In this document: positions 16,169-25,211 of the stretch, in pieces
How the letters are laid out: each line of letters starts with the position of its first letter
Numbering within the stretch: position 1 is the first letter of the stretch
Assembly (NCBI RefSeq): GCF_014203605.1
Contig: NZ_JACHJJ010000001.1
Span: 620,001-684,000, forward strand
Length of the DNA: 64,000 bases
Direction: 5' to 3'
Source: Thiemannella venezuelensis
Lineage (GTDB): Bacteria; Actinomycetota; Actinomycetes; Streptosporangiales; Streptosporangiaceae
Program-made: the position numbers and the translations under genes
The notes under the pieces: generated by a model
Seen by the model: only the letters and a program-made list of their open reading frames with translations
Databases searched by the model: none
What the model was told of the DNA's origin: nothing

Positions 16169-17351
16169 AGGAGGCCAGACCGGGCACCAGCAGGGCCAGG
16201 AGGGGCAGCAGGGCGCAGGCGGCGCTGGCGGCCAGGAGGAAGGTGCGGCCCAGGAGGTCGGCGAGCGGGACGGTCAGGGCCAGGGCGAAGGGGCTCATGC
16301 TGAGTGCGGCCATCCATTCGAGGGAGGCCACCCGGGCCTGGCGGTCGGGCCGGACGGTGCCGAGCATGCCGACGATCCACTCGATGGCGGAGATCTCCAG
16401 CCCGATCCCGGCCAGCAGGTAGCAGGTGAAGACCCAGCCGGGGACGATCGGTTCCATCAGGGCCAGGGGCACGAGTCCGTACGGCAGAAGCGCGATCATG
16501 GCGACCAGGCCGGGCCGGCGCGGGGACAGGCGGGTGGCGACGAGCGCGCCGACCAGGCCGCCGAGGGAGAGCGCGGCGAGGGTGAGGCCGTACATGCCTT
16601 CCAGGGGTGATCTGTACGGCGACACGGTGGTGACCGGGAGCAGCACCTGGGCGGGGGCCACGATGAGGGTCTGGTGGAGTGCCGTGACGGAGATCATGGT
16701 GGCCATCCAGGGGCGGCGGGACACCTCGGCCACGCCCTGGCGGATCTCGGCGGAGACCGGCAGCCGGTCCTCGTGGGAGGCCGCGGGCTCCTGGACGTGG
16801 CGGAGCAGCAGGGCCCCGGCGGCGAAGCCGGCGGCGGCGAGCCAGAGCGCCGTCCGGGGGCTCTGGAGCATGACGGCGAGGGCGCCCGCGATGGAGCCGG
16901 TGACCGCGCCGATCCGCCAGGAGGCGCTGGTCAGGCCGATGCCCGCACGGTGCAGGCGCATCGGGAGGACCGAGGCCAGGCAGGCCTGGAAGGCGGGCCG
17001 GAAGAAGGCCTCGGTGCCGCCGGCGAGGAAGACGGCCAGGCCGAGGACCACCGGTTCGGAGGAGGGCCAGAGCGCGGCCACGGTGACGATCAGCAGCAGG
17101 GTGCACTGGGAGGCCGTCATCACGGCCCGGCGGGGTAATCGGTCGGCCCAGACGCCGCCGAAGACGGCGAAGGCGACGAGGGCCACCAGGCGTCCGGCGA
17201 GTACCACGCCGACCGCGGATCCGCCGTGGCCGTCCCGGAGGAGGGAGACGACCACCGCGATGGGGAAGATGTGGTCGGCGGCCACCGACGCCGTCAGGCC
17301 GCACCAGAGAAGGCGGAACGGGCGCTCTTGCCATACTCCCCGGAGACCCAT
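16053..17351 (-). CDS. MFS transporter
   Basis: The 432-aa integral membrane protein has about 12 predicted spans. The loop [14 protein letters not shown] between spans 2 and 3 fits the MFS motif A, and [20 protein letters not shown] is typical of the MFS_3/enterobactin-exporter-like branch. Substrates are probably drugs or metabolites but cannot be specified. The C-terminal ~40 residues ([16 protein letters not shown]) are hydrophilic and are encoded opposite the end of dcd, giving a 116-bp convergent overlap, so the tail may have grown by stop-codon loss. Confidence 0.85.
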   Translation of the reverse strand: MGLRGVWQERPFRLLWCGLTASVAADHIFPIAVVVSLLRDGHGGSAVGVVLAGRLVALVAFAVFGGVWADRLPRRAVMTASQCTLLLIVTVAALWPSSEPVVLGLAVFLAGGTEAFFRPAFQACLASVLPMRLHRAGIGLTSASWRIGAVTGSIAGALAVMLQSPRTALWLAAAGFAAGALLLRHVQEPAASHEDRLPVSAEIRQGVAEVSRRPWMATMISVTALHQTLIVAPAQVLLPVTTVSPYRSPLEGMYGLTLAALSLGGLVGALVATRLSPRRPGLVAMIALLPYGLVPLALMEPIVPGWVFTCYLLAGIGLEISAIEWIVGMLGTVRPDRQARVASLEWMAALSMSPFALALTVPLADLLGRTFLLAASAACALLPLLALLVPGLASFRSGCDGSSDRNGSASGPADPGSGSRTAPNRKDARPAN

Positions 17352-17558
17352 ACGCGACCAGTATTCGGCATAACATGGTCGAAAGCCAGCAAATCGGTCA
17401 GGGGAAAGATGTCGTCAAGCCCTGACCCGTCGGGTGTCGCCGGGCATACGTAGGGTAGCCAGAGAGCGAAGAACGGGCGTCTAGCGGGTGAAGTTCGCAT
17501 TTCCGCTGGTAACCCTTACTCTTCTCTGCGGACCATCCCCGCACATCTGGAGATCGAC

Positions 17559-18176
17559 GTGCGCCTGCGTCTCACACCTAGTGAGGACAGCTACTACGGC
17601 TTGTTCGCCGACTCGGCGAACAACCTCGTCACAGCGTCCCGTCTGCTGGTCGAGATCATCAGCGAAGGATCGGACAGGGAAGCCCTGGCCGAGAAGATGC
17701 GTGCCTGCGAGCACGCCGGCGACGAGCGCACCCATGCGATCATGAACCGGCTGAACGAGAGCTTCATCACGCCCTTCGACCGCGAGGACATCTACCGCCT
17801 CGCGGCCAACCTCGACGACGTGATGGACTTCATGGAGGCCGCCGCCGACCTCATCGTCCTCTACCAGATCGAGCACCTCCCCAAGGAGGTCGTCCGGCAG
17901 GTCGAGGTCCTGGAACGCGCGGCCGAGCTGACCGCCGAGGCCATGCCCCGGCTGCGCTCGATGAAGAACCTGAACGAGTACTGGATCGAGGTCAACCGCC
18001 TGGAGAACCAGGCCGACCAGGTCTACCGGCGGCTGCTGGCCCGTCTCTTCAGCGGCGAGTACGACGCGCTCACCGTGCTGAAGATGAAAGAGGTCATCGA
18101 CCAGCTCGAGGAGGCCGCGGACGCGTTCGAGCACGTGGCCAACACGATCGAGTCGATCGCGGTCAAGGAAAGCTAA
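17559..18176 (+). CDS. DUF47 / PhoU-like Pit accessory protein
   Basis: This 205-aa all-helical protein starts MRLRLTPSEDSYYGLFADSA and has the DUF47 motifs ACEHAGDERTHAIMNRLNESFITPFDREDIYRLA and LENQADQVYRRLLARLFSG. In many bacteria this family is encoded directly before a Pit phosphate permease and modulates it. Here the stop and the permease start are adjacent (TAAGTG), so they form an operon. The start is GTG 17559, with a weak GGAG site 8 nt before. It is cytoplasmic. Confidence 0.92.
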   Translation: MRLRLTPSEDSYYGLFADSANNLVTASRLLVEIISEGSDREALAEKMRACEHAGDERTHAIMNRLNESFITPFDREDIYRLAANLDDVMDFMEAAADLIVLYQIEHLPKEVVRQVEVLERAAELTAEAMPRLRSMKNLNEYWIEVNRLENQADQVYRRLLARLFSGEYDALTVLKMKEVIDQLEEAADAFEHVANTIESIAVKES

Positions 18177-19181
18177 GTGGATCTCACGCTCGCCCTGGTC
18201 ATCGGCGTGGTGGTCGTGGCGCTGGTGTTCGACTACACCAACGGCTTCCACGACGCCGCGAACGCGATCGCGACCTCGGTCTCGACCCGTGCGCTGACCC
18301 CGAGGGCCGCCCTGTTCATGGCCGCGGCGATGAACTTCCTGGGCGCCCACCTGGGCACCCAGGTGGCCCAGACCGTCGGCAAGGGCATCATCGACGCCCC
18401 CCAAGGATCGCACGGCCTGGTGATCGTGTGCGCCGGACTGATCGGTGCGATCACCTGGAACCTCATCACCTGGTACTTCGGGCTGCCCTCCTCCAGCAGC
18501 CACGCGCTGATCGGCGGCCTGATCGGCTCGGCGCTCGCCTCGGCCAGCGTCATCCACTGGGACGGCGTGGTGGCGAAGGTCGTCATCCCCATGATCCTCT
18601 CTCCGCTGATCGGCTTCACGCTGGCCGCGATCATCATGATCGCGATCCTGTGGGCCTTCCGGCGGTCCAACCCGGCAAAGGCCAACCGGGGCTTCCGCCA
18701 CGCGCAGACGCTCTCGGCCGCTGCCATGGCCCTCGGCCACGGCCTGCAGGACGCGCAGAAGACCATGGGCGTCATCTTCCTGGCGCTCGTGGTCGGCGGC
18801 TACGCCCAGGAGGGCGACCCGATCCCGCAGTGGGTCATCCTGGCCGCCGCGACGGCGATCTCGCTGGGCACCTACGCGGGCGGCTGGCGGATCATGCGCA
18901 CGCTCGGCCGGCGCATCATCGCGCTGGACCCCCCGCAGGGGTTCGCGGCGGAGGCCGCGGCCTCGACCGTCCTGTACGGCGCGGCCATCGGCTTCGGCGC
19001 GCCGATCTCCACCACCCACACCATCACCAGCGCGATCATGGGCGTGGGCGCCACCAAGCGCCTGTCGGCCGTGCGCTGGGGGGTCGCGGGCAACATCGTG
19101 ACCGCCTGGATCCTCACGATCCCGGCCGCCGCGCTCGTCGCCGCGCTCTCCTACTACGCGCTGCACTGGATGGTCGAGTAA
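18177..19181 (+). CDS. pit: Inorganic phosphate transporter, PiT family
   Basis: The 334-aa protein has about 8-10 membrane spans and the two diagnostic Pit repeats: DYTNGFHDAANAIATSVSTR near the N-terminus and the second-half block GFGAPISTTHTITSAIMGVG. PiT carriers import phosphate, often as a metal-phosphate complex, with protons. The GTG start is joined to the stop of the DUF47 gene. A 22-bp perfect hairpin just after the stop ends the operon. Confidence 0.95.
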   Translation: MDLTLALVIGVVVVALVFDYTNGFHDAANAIATSVSTRALTPRAALFMAAAMNFLGAHLGTQVAQTVGKGIIDAPQGSHGLVIVCAGLIGAITWNLITWYFGLPSSSSHALIGGLIGSALASASVIHWDGVVAKVVIPMILSPLIGFTLAAIIMIAILWAFRRSNPAKANRGFRHAQTLSAAAMALGHGLQDAQKTMGVIFLALVVGGYAQEGDPIPQWVILAAATAISLGTYAGGWRIMRTLGRRIIALDPPQGFAAEAAASTVLYGAAIGFGAPISTTHTITSAIMGVGATKRLSAVRWGVAGNIVTAWILTIPAAALVAALSYYALHWMVE

Positions 19182-19188
19182 CCGTCCG

Positions 19189-19237
19189 CGCGGAAGGCCG
19201 GGACCGGAGCACGACGCTCCGGTCCCGGCCTTCCGCG
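19189..19237 (+). terminator. 22-bp perfect hairpin after pit
   Basis: Arms 19189-19210 and 19216-19237 pair perfectly around ACGAC, starting 8 nt after the pit stop. There is no T tract. It is one of the strongest hairpins in the window. Confidence 0.8.
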
Positions 19238-19282
19238 TGCCGGGCGCTCCCGGGTGATCCCGAAGCCGATGGGCGCGGGGGC

Positions 19283-19314
19283 TTGCATCCTGTACCCGGG
19301 TACAGGTTTATGGT
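19283..19314 (+). promoter_or_regulatory. MerR-type promoter with long spacer and central dyad
   Basis: The -35 element TTGCAT (19283-19288) and -10 element TATGGT (19309-19314) are 20 bp apart, longer than the 17-bp optimum. The spacer contains the perfect 18-bp palindrome CCTGTACCCGGGTACAGG at 19289-19306. This geometry is characteristic of promoters untwisted by MerR-family activators. It precedes the merR-like gene and suggests autoregulation. Confidence 0.8.
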
Positions 19315-19368
19315 CGAGCCAGGGGCCGTCCGCGCCGGAGGGGGCGGTCGTGGCACCGGGAGGGCTTC

Positions 19369-19896
19369 ATGGAACGGGCACCGGCGGAGCGCACCCCGCC
19401 GACCGGCGATCGGGGCGGCTCCGCGGGCGGCGTCGTGACCGGCGGATGGCTGCGGACCGGAGAGGTCGCCGAGGCGGCGGGCGTCAACGCCCAGACGCTG
19501 CGCTACTACCACCGGCGGGGCCTGCTGCGGGAGCCGCTGCGCAGCAACGGCGGGCACCGGTTGTACCCGCCGGAGACCGTGGTCGCCCTGCGCGTGATCA
19601 AAACCGCGCAGCGGCTGGGCTTCACCCTGGACGAGGTGGCCGACCTGGTGGAGGCGGGCGGCCACGGCCGCGGCCGCGGCAGGACCGACGGCGGATTGCA
19701 GGCGCGGGCCGCCGCCAAGCTGGCCGAGGTGGAACAGAAGATCGCCGATCTTCGGACGATCCGGAGGACCCTGCTGCAGGCGGTGGAGGCCGGATGCGAC
19801 GACCTGGAGGCCTGCGCGGCCAGCCCCTGCTGCCCGCTGCCGTTCGCCGACCTGGCCGCGGCACGTGCCGCCCGGCCCGGACGTACGGACCGCTAG
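19369..19896 (+). CDS. MerR-family regulator, probably metal- or thiol-responsive
   Basis: The 175-aa protein has an N-terminal MerR winged helix after a ~27-residue lead (WLRTGEVAEAAGVNAQTLRYY, HRRGLL, GGHRLY), a dimerisation coiled coil (about 110-145) and a cysteine-rich end: GCDDLEACAASPCCPLPF. A cysteine before the coil is not seen, so it differs from classical Hg-type MerR. The CxxxxxC...CC tail suggests metal or redox sensing. It is preceded by a textbook MerR promoter, yet no metal pump or reductase is adjacent. Its stop overlaps that of the convergent mshD gene by 2 bp. The GTG at 19435 or ATG 19447 would give shorter forms that still keep the HTH. Confidence 0.85.
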   Translation: MERAPAERTPPTGDRGGSAGGVVTGGWLRTGEVAEAAGVNAQTLRYYHRRGLLREPLRSNGGHRLYPPETVVALRVIKTAQRLGFTLDEVADLVEAGGHGRGRGRTDGGLQARAAAKLAEVEQKIADLRTIRRTLLQAVEAGCDDLEACAASPCCPLPFADLAAARAARPGRTDR

Positions 19897-20795
19897 AGCT
19901 TCTGGAACATCACGTCGGTGTCCCACCGGGTGAACCCCAGCCGCTCGTAGAGGCGGACCGCCGCGGTGTTGTCCTCGTCCACGTACAGCATCACCTGCGC
20001 CAGGCCGCGCGAGCGCAGGTGCTCCAGGCCCGCCAGGGTCAGCGACCTGCCCAGCCCGCCGCCCTGCTCGGCCGGGTCCACGCCGACCACGTAGACCTCC
20101 CCGATCGGCTCGTGCCCGCCGCCGGCGCCGTGCACCTTCGTCCAGTGGAAGCCCGCGAGGCGCTCCCCGCGCACCGCGAGGAAGAAGCCCGCCGGGTCGA
20201 ACCACGGCTCCTGCTCGCGCCGTCTCAGGTCCTCCATCGTCCAGGCCCCCTGCTCGGGGTGGTGGGCGAACGCGCGGGCGTTCAGCGCCACCCAGGCCTC
20301 CCGGTCGGTCTCCGGGTCGAAGGCGCGCAGCCGTACGCCCTCGGGGAGCGTGAAGCCCGGCAGCGGGGCGGAGAGCGGGCGCCGCATCTGCCACAGCGAC
20401 CTGACCTTCACCAGCCCCAGGGACCCCGCGAGCGCCTCGGCTCCCGGGTGCCCGCCGTGCGCCCAGATCCGGAGCCTGCCCCCCGTCCCGTCCAGCACCG
20501 ACCGCAGCAGGACGCTCCCGTATCCCCTCCTGCGGAAGGCGGGATGGACCACCAGTTCGCCGCTCGGTCCCCCGGCGGGGTCGGCCGCCTCCACGTGCGC
20601 GTAGCCGGCGAGCTCCCCGCCGGCGCGGAGGAGTACGGCTTCCGCGTGCTCGCCGCCCCCGTGGCGCAGGTGCAGCATCACGTGCTCGTTGAGGGGGCGG
20701 ACCCCGTCGGCCTCCGTGGCGGCCTCGACCATCGCGAGGACGGCGGCCACCTCTTGTTCGCCGAGCCGTTCCCGGCGTTCCACATGCACGTTCAT
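19893..20795 (-). CDS. mshD: Mycothiol synthase (MshD)
   Basis: The 300-aa protein is a tandem GNAT. The N-terminal half has GELVVHPAFRRRGYGSVLLR, and the C-terminal half has GEVYVVGVDPAEQGGGLGRSL and LYVDEDNTAAVRLYERLGF with the ending TDVMFQK. MshD acetylates Cys-GlcN-Ins with acetyl-CoA in the last step of mycothiol synthesis, the main low-molecular thiol of actinobacteria. The start ATG at 20795 lies 7 nt from a TAGAGT -10 box, which favours a leaderless message over the longer frame. Confidence 0.95.
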   Translation of the reverse strand: MNVHVERRERLGEQEVAAVLAMVEAATEADGVRPLNEHVMLHLRHGGGEHAEAVLLRAGGELAGYAHVEAADPAGGPSGELVVHPAFRRRGYGSVLLRSVLDGTGGRLRIWAHGGHPGAEALAGSLGLVKVRSLWQMRRPLSAPLPGFTLPEGVRLRAFDPETDREAWVALNARAFAHHPEQGAWTMEDLRRREQEPWFDPAGFFLAVRGERLAGFHWTKVHGAGGGHEPIGEVYVVGVDPAEQGGGLGRSLTLAGLEHLRSRGLAQVMLYVDEDNTAAVRLYERLGFTRWDTDVMFQKL

Positions 20796-20802
20796 GGTCT
20801 GG

Positions 20803-20808
20803 ACTCTA
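20803..20808 (-). promoter_or_regulatory. -10 box TAGAGT of a leaderless promoter (mshD)
   Basis: TAGAGT on the minus strand is 7 nt from the mshD ATG, and no ribosome site is present. This decides the start. Confidence 0.55.
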
Positions 20809-20914
20809 GGCGGGCCCCGGGCTGCGCGGATCATCGGGTACTGGCAAAAGACGCCAGCTCAGGACAGGATGAATCGTTACCTTGCGGACATTCGCTGCAT
20901 AGATAGCGCCTCTA

Positions 20915-22720
20915 ATGTCGTTTTCTATGATGTCCCGTTCCTTCCAGCGGTTGGCCCTGGCCGGCGTCCTCGCCTCGGCCGGGCTCGTGATCGCGGTCGG
21001 ACCGGCCGAGGCGGGCCACAAGCCCGCCAAGACGGTGCCGGTCCGCCTGCTCTCTCTCAACGACTTCCACGGCCACCTGGAGCCCCCGACCGGCTCCTCC
21101 GGCCGCATGGTCGACGAGACCGGCGCCACGGTCGAGGCCGGCGGCGCGGCCTACGCCGCCACCCACCTCAAGCAGCTCTCCGACAAGAACACGCTGAAGG
21201 TCGCCCAGGGCGACCTGATCGGCGCCACCCCGCTGATCTCGGCGGCCTTCCACGACGAGCCCGCGGTCGAGTTCCTCGGCAAGGCCGGCGTCACCGTCTC
21301 CGCCGTGGGCAACCACGAGTTCGACGAGGGCTACGCCGAGCTCAAGCGCATCATGAACGGCGGCTGCCACCCGGTGGACGGCTGCTCGCCCGCCGGGCGG
21401 TGGAAGGGCGCCCAGTTCGACTACATCGGCGCCAACGTCCTGCTCAAGCGGGCCGACACCGCCGCCGAGAAGAACGCCCTCGCCTCCCTGGGCAAGAACG
21501 GCGACTCGCTGCGCGCGCTGCTGAAGGACTACGGCATCCCGGCGCTGCCCCCGGTCTCCATCCGCTGGATGAACGGCGTGCCGATCGGCTTCATCGGCCT
21601 GGTCACCCAGACCACCCCGAACATTGTCACCGCCGAGGGCATCAAGAACCTGGAGTTCATCGACGAGGTCAAGGCCGCCAACGTCGCCTCCAAGCTGCTC
21701 AAGCTGGTCGGCGTCAGGGCCCAGGTCGTCCTGGTGCACGAGGGTGACCAGGTCACCCCGAACCAGTCGCCCGACGCCTGCAGCGCCCAGCCGGGCGCGG
21801 GCAACCGCATCGCCACCCAGGTGGACGCCGAGATCGACATGATCCTCAGCGGGCACTCCCACCAGGCCTACCTGTGCACCGTGACCGACCCCAAGGGCGC
21901 CGAGCGCCTCTACAGCCAGGGCGGCTCGTTCGGCCGGGTGATCACCAAGATCGACTTCCAGGTGGACACCCGGACCCGTGACGTGGTGCGCTCCTCCGTG
22001 GTCGCCGACAACCAGGTCGTGACCCGGACCGTCACCCCGGACCCGGAGATCACCGCGTTCGTGCAGACCTGGAAGGACCGCGTCGCCACGGTCGCCAACA
22101 AGCCGATCGGTAAGATCACCGCGGACATCGTCAACACGGCCGCCCCCTCCGGCGAGTCGCCGCTGGGCAACCTGATCGCCGACGGCCAGCTCGCCGCGAC
22201 CAGGACCGGCGGCAATGCCCAGATCGCCCTGATGAACCCGGGCGGCGTGCGGGCCAGTCTCACCTACGCGGGCTCGCCCGCGGGCGAGGGCGACGGCGTG
22301 GTGACGTACGGCGAGGCCTTCTCGGTCCAGCCGTTCAACAACCTGATGCAGGTGGTCACGCTGACCGGTGCGCAGCTCAAGACCGTCCTGGAGGAGCAGT
22401 TCACCGGCGGTCCCAACAAGCAGGCCTTCACCAAGATCCTGCAGCCGTCGTCGAACTTCACCTACACCTACAGCGCCGGTGCGCCGTGGGGCTCGAAGGT
22501 CTCCGACATGAAGATCGACGGCGTCGCCGTGACGGACACCCAGACGATCCGGGTCGCCGCGAACAACTTCCTCGTCGGCGGCGGTGACGCCTTCGACACC
22601 TTCGAGCTGGGCACCGACGTGTGGAGCGGCCCGCTCGACATCGACGCGTTCGCGGCCTACTTCGCCGCCAACCCGGTGCTCGCACCGCCGACTCCCGACC
22701 ACATCACCGTCGTCCCGTAA
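20915..22720 (+). CDS. Secreted 5'-nucleotidase / UDP-sugar hydrolase family protein
   Basis: The 601-aa protein begins with a signal peptide (RLALAGVLASAGLVIAVGPAEA) and then the calcineurin-like phosphatase metal motifs: LLSLNDFHGH, AQGDLIGATPLIS, GNHEFDEGY, and SGHSHQAY. The 5'-nucleotidase C-terminal domain follows (GNLIADGQLAATR, NPGGVRASL, VGGGDAFDTF). It would dephosphorylate extracellular nucleotides, releasing phosphate and nucleoside. Three start codons are possible in the first 15 nt (20915, 20927, 20930); none has a clear ribosome site. A T-tailed hairpin follows the stop. Confidence 0.93.
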   Translation: MSFSMMSRSFQRLALAGVLASAGLVIAVGPAEAGHKPAKTVPVRLLSLNDFHGHLEPPTGSSGRMVDETGATVEAGGAAYAATHLKQLSDKNTLKVAQGDLIGATPLISAAFHDEPAVEFLGKAGVTVSAVGNHEFDEGYAELKRIMNGGCHPVDGCSPAGRWKGAQFDYIGANVLLKRADTAAEKNALASLGKNGDSLRALLKDYGIPALPPVSIRWMNGVPIGFIGLVTQTTPNIVTAEGIKNLEFIDEVKAANVASKLLKLVGVRAQVVLVHEGDQVTPNQSPDACSAQPGAGNRIATQVDAEIDMILSGHSHQAYLCTVTDPKGAERLYSQGGSFGRVITKIDFQVDTRTRDVVRSSVVADNQVVTRTVTPDPEITAFVQTWKDRVATVANKPIGKITADIVNTAAPSGESPLGNLIADGQLAATRTGGNAQIALMNPGGVRASLTYAGSPAGEGDGVVTYGEAFSVQPFNNLMQVVTLTGAQLKTVLEEQFTGGPNKQAFTKILQPSSNFTYTYSAGAPWGSKVSDMKIDGVAVTDTQTIRVAANNFLVGGGDAFDTFELGTDVWSGPLDIDAFAAYFAANPVLAPPTPDHITVVP

Positions 22721-22738
22721 GCACCCCCGGAACGACCA

Positions 22739-22768
22739 GGGCCCGCCGGATCCCCGGCGGGCCCTTTT
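22739..22768 (+). terminator. Intrinsic terminator after the 5'-nucleotidase gene
   Basis: GGGCCCGCCGG (22739-22749) and CCGGCGGGCCC (22754-22764) pair over 11 bp and are followed by TTTT. It is one of the few T-tailed terminators here. Confidence 0.85.
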
Positions 22769-23001
22769 CCGTGCGCGCCGCGCCCGCCGTACCTGTCGGC
22801 GCCTACGGGCGTGCAACGCCCCATGACATCGCACTGCAAAAAACTTGCGTAGCAAGGCATCTAAAAAGCAGAAAAACGAAATTAGCTGACAAAGCCTTGT
22901 GGAGGGGTGTGCGGGGGTCCTACTGTCACCTCACCCTCGTGGCTCTGCTCCGCCCCGAGCGGCGTGAAGGCTTCCACCCCCCCGAGAGAAACGAGCATGC
23001 G

Positions 23002-25092
23002 ATGGCACGGAGCATCACAGGCGCCACGGCGGGACGGCCCGGCGGGCCGCCGCGGACGGGCGCCGCCGCGGCGGCGGTGACGGCGATCGCCGCCGTCCTC
23101 GGCCTCGCGTCCGGCGGCCCGGCCCTCGCGGGCACGGGTACGGCCGGTCCGGCCCGCACCGGCACGACCGGAGCCCCCGCTCCCGTCGTGACGCGCGCCG
23201 CCCTCGACCCGGCGCTCGTCGCCGGCCGGGGCGCCGACGTCGGCTTCGCCGAGCAGGAGGCGGAGAACGCCGCGACGGACGGCACGGTCATCGGCCCGGA
23301 CCGCACCGCGTACACGCTCCCGGCGGAGGCGTCCGGCCGCAGGGCGGTCCGGCTGACGCCGGGGCAGCACGTCGAGTTCACGCTGCCGGAGGCGGCCAAC
23401 GCGATCACCGTGCGCTACAGCATCCCGGACGCGCCCGGCGGCGGCGGCATCACCGCGCCGCTCGACGTCACGGTGAACGGCAGGGCGCGGAAGACCATGA
23501 CCCTCACCTCGCAGTACGCGTGGCTGTACAACCAGTACCCGTTCACCAACGACCCCGGCGCCGACCTGCTGCACCCCGACTGGTGGATCACCGAGTGCTC
23601 CTGCGTGCCCGGTGCCACGACGCCGGCACCCGAGATCGCCAAGCCGTTCCGCCCGATGCACTTCTACGACGAGCAGCGCCTCCTGCTCGGTCGCACCCAC
23701 CGCGCGGGCGACAGGGTGCGGCTCACCGTCCCCGCCGGGAGCAACGCCGAGTGGACGGTCATCGACCTGCTCGACTCCGAGCTCGTCGGCCGGCCGCACA
23801 TCGACCTCCGCGCGGCGAACGTGCTGGCGTTCGGAGCCGACCCGTCCGGCAGGCGCGACTCCGCCGGCGCGTTCGAGCGGGCCATCGCCTTCGCCAAGCG
23901 CAAGCACCTCAAGGTCTACATCCCGCCGGGCACCTTCCAGGTGAACCGCCACATCATCGTCGACGACGTGACGATCGAGGGCGCCGGCAACTGGTACACG
24001 ATCATCAAGGGCCGCGAGGTCGCCCTGGAGACCCCGGCCCCCGACGGCTCGGTGCACACCGGTGTCGGCTTCTACGGCAGGGACGCGAAGGACGGCGGGA
24101 GCAGGAACGTCCACCTGTCCGGCTTCGCGATCGAGGGCGACGTCCGCGAGCGCATCGACACCGACCAGGTGAACGGCGTCGGCGGGGCGATGAGCGACTC
24201 GACCATCACGGGCCTGCACATCCGCCACACCAAGGTGGGCATGTGGTTCGACGGGCCGATGACGAACGTGAGGATCACGGACAACGTCGTCGTCGACCAG
24301 ATCGCCGACGCCCTCAACTTCCACACCGGCGTCACGAACTCGGTCGTGTCGAACAACTTCATCCGCAACACCGGCGACGACGGCCTCGCCATGTGGTCGG
24401 AGAAGACCGCGAACGCCGGCAACACGTTCGACCGCAACACCGTGCAGTCGCCCACGCTCGCCAACGGCATCGCCGTCTACGGCGGCCGGGACAACACGGT
24501 CTCGAACAACCTGGTCGCCGATCCGGTCCGCGAGGGCAGCGCCATCCACGTCGGCGCCCGCTTCGGCGCCGAGCCGTTCACCGGGCGGCTGCGGATCGGG
24601 GACAACACCACGGTCCGCGCCGGCACGTTCGAGCTGAACTGGAAGATCGGCCTGGGGGCCGTCTGGTTCTACGCGCTCGACAAGGACATCGACGCGGACA
24701 TCGAGGTGACCGGGGACCACTACCTCGACAGCACCTACAACGCGATCATGCTGGTGAGCGAGTGGTCGGTGAAGGACCTGTACGCCATCCCGGACGTCCG
24801 CTTCAAGGACATCAGGGTCGACGGCACCGGCACCTCGGTGGTCAGCGCCCGGGTGAAGGGGTCGGCGTCCTTCGAGAACGTGGACGCCCGCAACGTCGGC
24901 GCGGTCGGCGTCAACAACTGCGGGTCGTTCGGCTTCCCGCCCACCGGCTCGGAGTTCTCGCTGACGGACCTCGGCGGCAACGACGGAGGCGGCGCAGGCG
25001 GGCCCTGGCTCGCCCCGTGGATGTTGCCGAACACCATCACCTGCGACGACCGGCCGCCGGTCGTCGTTCCGCCGCCGCCCTCCCCGTGGTGA
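23002..25092 (+). CDS. Secreted glycoside hydrolase, GH87 (alpha-1,3-glucanase/mycodextranase)-like
   Basis: This 696-aa protein has a signal peptide, a carbohydrate-binding-like beta-sandwich (about 70-250; the segment DWWITECSCVPG and MHFYDEQRLLLGR is what I recall from GH87 enzymes) and a right-handed beta-helix with repeats such as NVRITDNVVVDQIADALNF and NTGDDGLAMWSEKT. Aspartates in the ALNFHTG/GDDG turns are probable catalytic residues. GH87 enzymes cleave alpha-1,3-glucan of fungal walls and biofilms; other beta-helix families (GH28, GH55, pectate lyase-like) are alternatives. ATG 23002 is chosen as it precedes the signal peptide. The C-terminus ends in a Pro-rich tail. Confidence 0.75.
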   Translation: MARSITGATAGRPGGPPRTGAAAAAVTAIAAVLGLASGGPALAGTGTAGPARTGTTGAPAPVVTRAALDPALVAGRGADVGFAEQEAENAATDGTVIGPDRTAYTLPAEASGRRAVRLTPGQHVEFTLPEAANAITVRYSIPDAPGGGGITAPLDVTVNGRARKTMTLTSQYAWLYNQYPFTNDPGADLLHPDWWITECSCVPGATTPAPEIAKPFRPMHFYDEQRLLLGRTHRAGDRVRLTVPAGSNAEWTVIDLLDSELVGRPHIDLRAANVLAFGADPSGRRDSAGAFERAIAFAKRKHLKVYIPPGTFQVNRHIIVDDVTIEGAGNWYTIIKGREVALETPAPDGSVHTGVGFYGRDAKDGGSRNVHLSGFAIEGDVRERIDTDQVNGVGGAMSDSTITGLHIRHTKVGMWFDGPMTNVRITDNVVVDQIADALNFHTGVTNSVVSNNFIRNTGDDGLAMWSEKTANAGNTFDRNTVQSPTLANGIAVYGGRDNTVSNNLVADPVREGSAIHVGARFGAEPFTGRLRIGDNTTVRAGTFELNWKIGLGAVWFYALDKDIDADIEVTGDHYLDSTYNAIMLVSEWSVKDLYAIPDVRFKDIRVDGTGTSVVSARVKGSASFENVDARNVGAVGVNNCGSFGFPPTGSEFSLTDLGGNDGGGAGGPWLAPWMLPNTITCDDRPPVVVPPPPSPW

Positions 25093-25124
25093 CCCACCGC
25101 CGGGGAGCGCGCTGACCCGGCCGT

Positions 25125-25152
25125 CGGCCGCCCGGGACGCCCCGGGCGGCCG
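25125..25152. terminator. Hairpin between the convergent GH87-like and glnR genes
   Basis: Arms CGGCCGCCCGGG (25125-25136) and CCCGGGCGGCCG (25141-25152) form a 12-bp stem with a 4-nt loop and can serve both converging genes. No T tract. Confidence 0.6.
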
Positions 25153-25211
25153 CCGCGCGTCCGCGGCCCGCCCGGGCGGTCCGGATCCGGACAGGCCGGA
25201 TCCGGGGCGGA

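Noticed and set aside
17409-17453. A 14-codon ORF (MSSSPDPSGVAGHT) upstream of the DUF47-pit operon as a leader peptide
   Set aside because: No conserved pattern, weak ribosome site and no relation to phosphate; probably chance.
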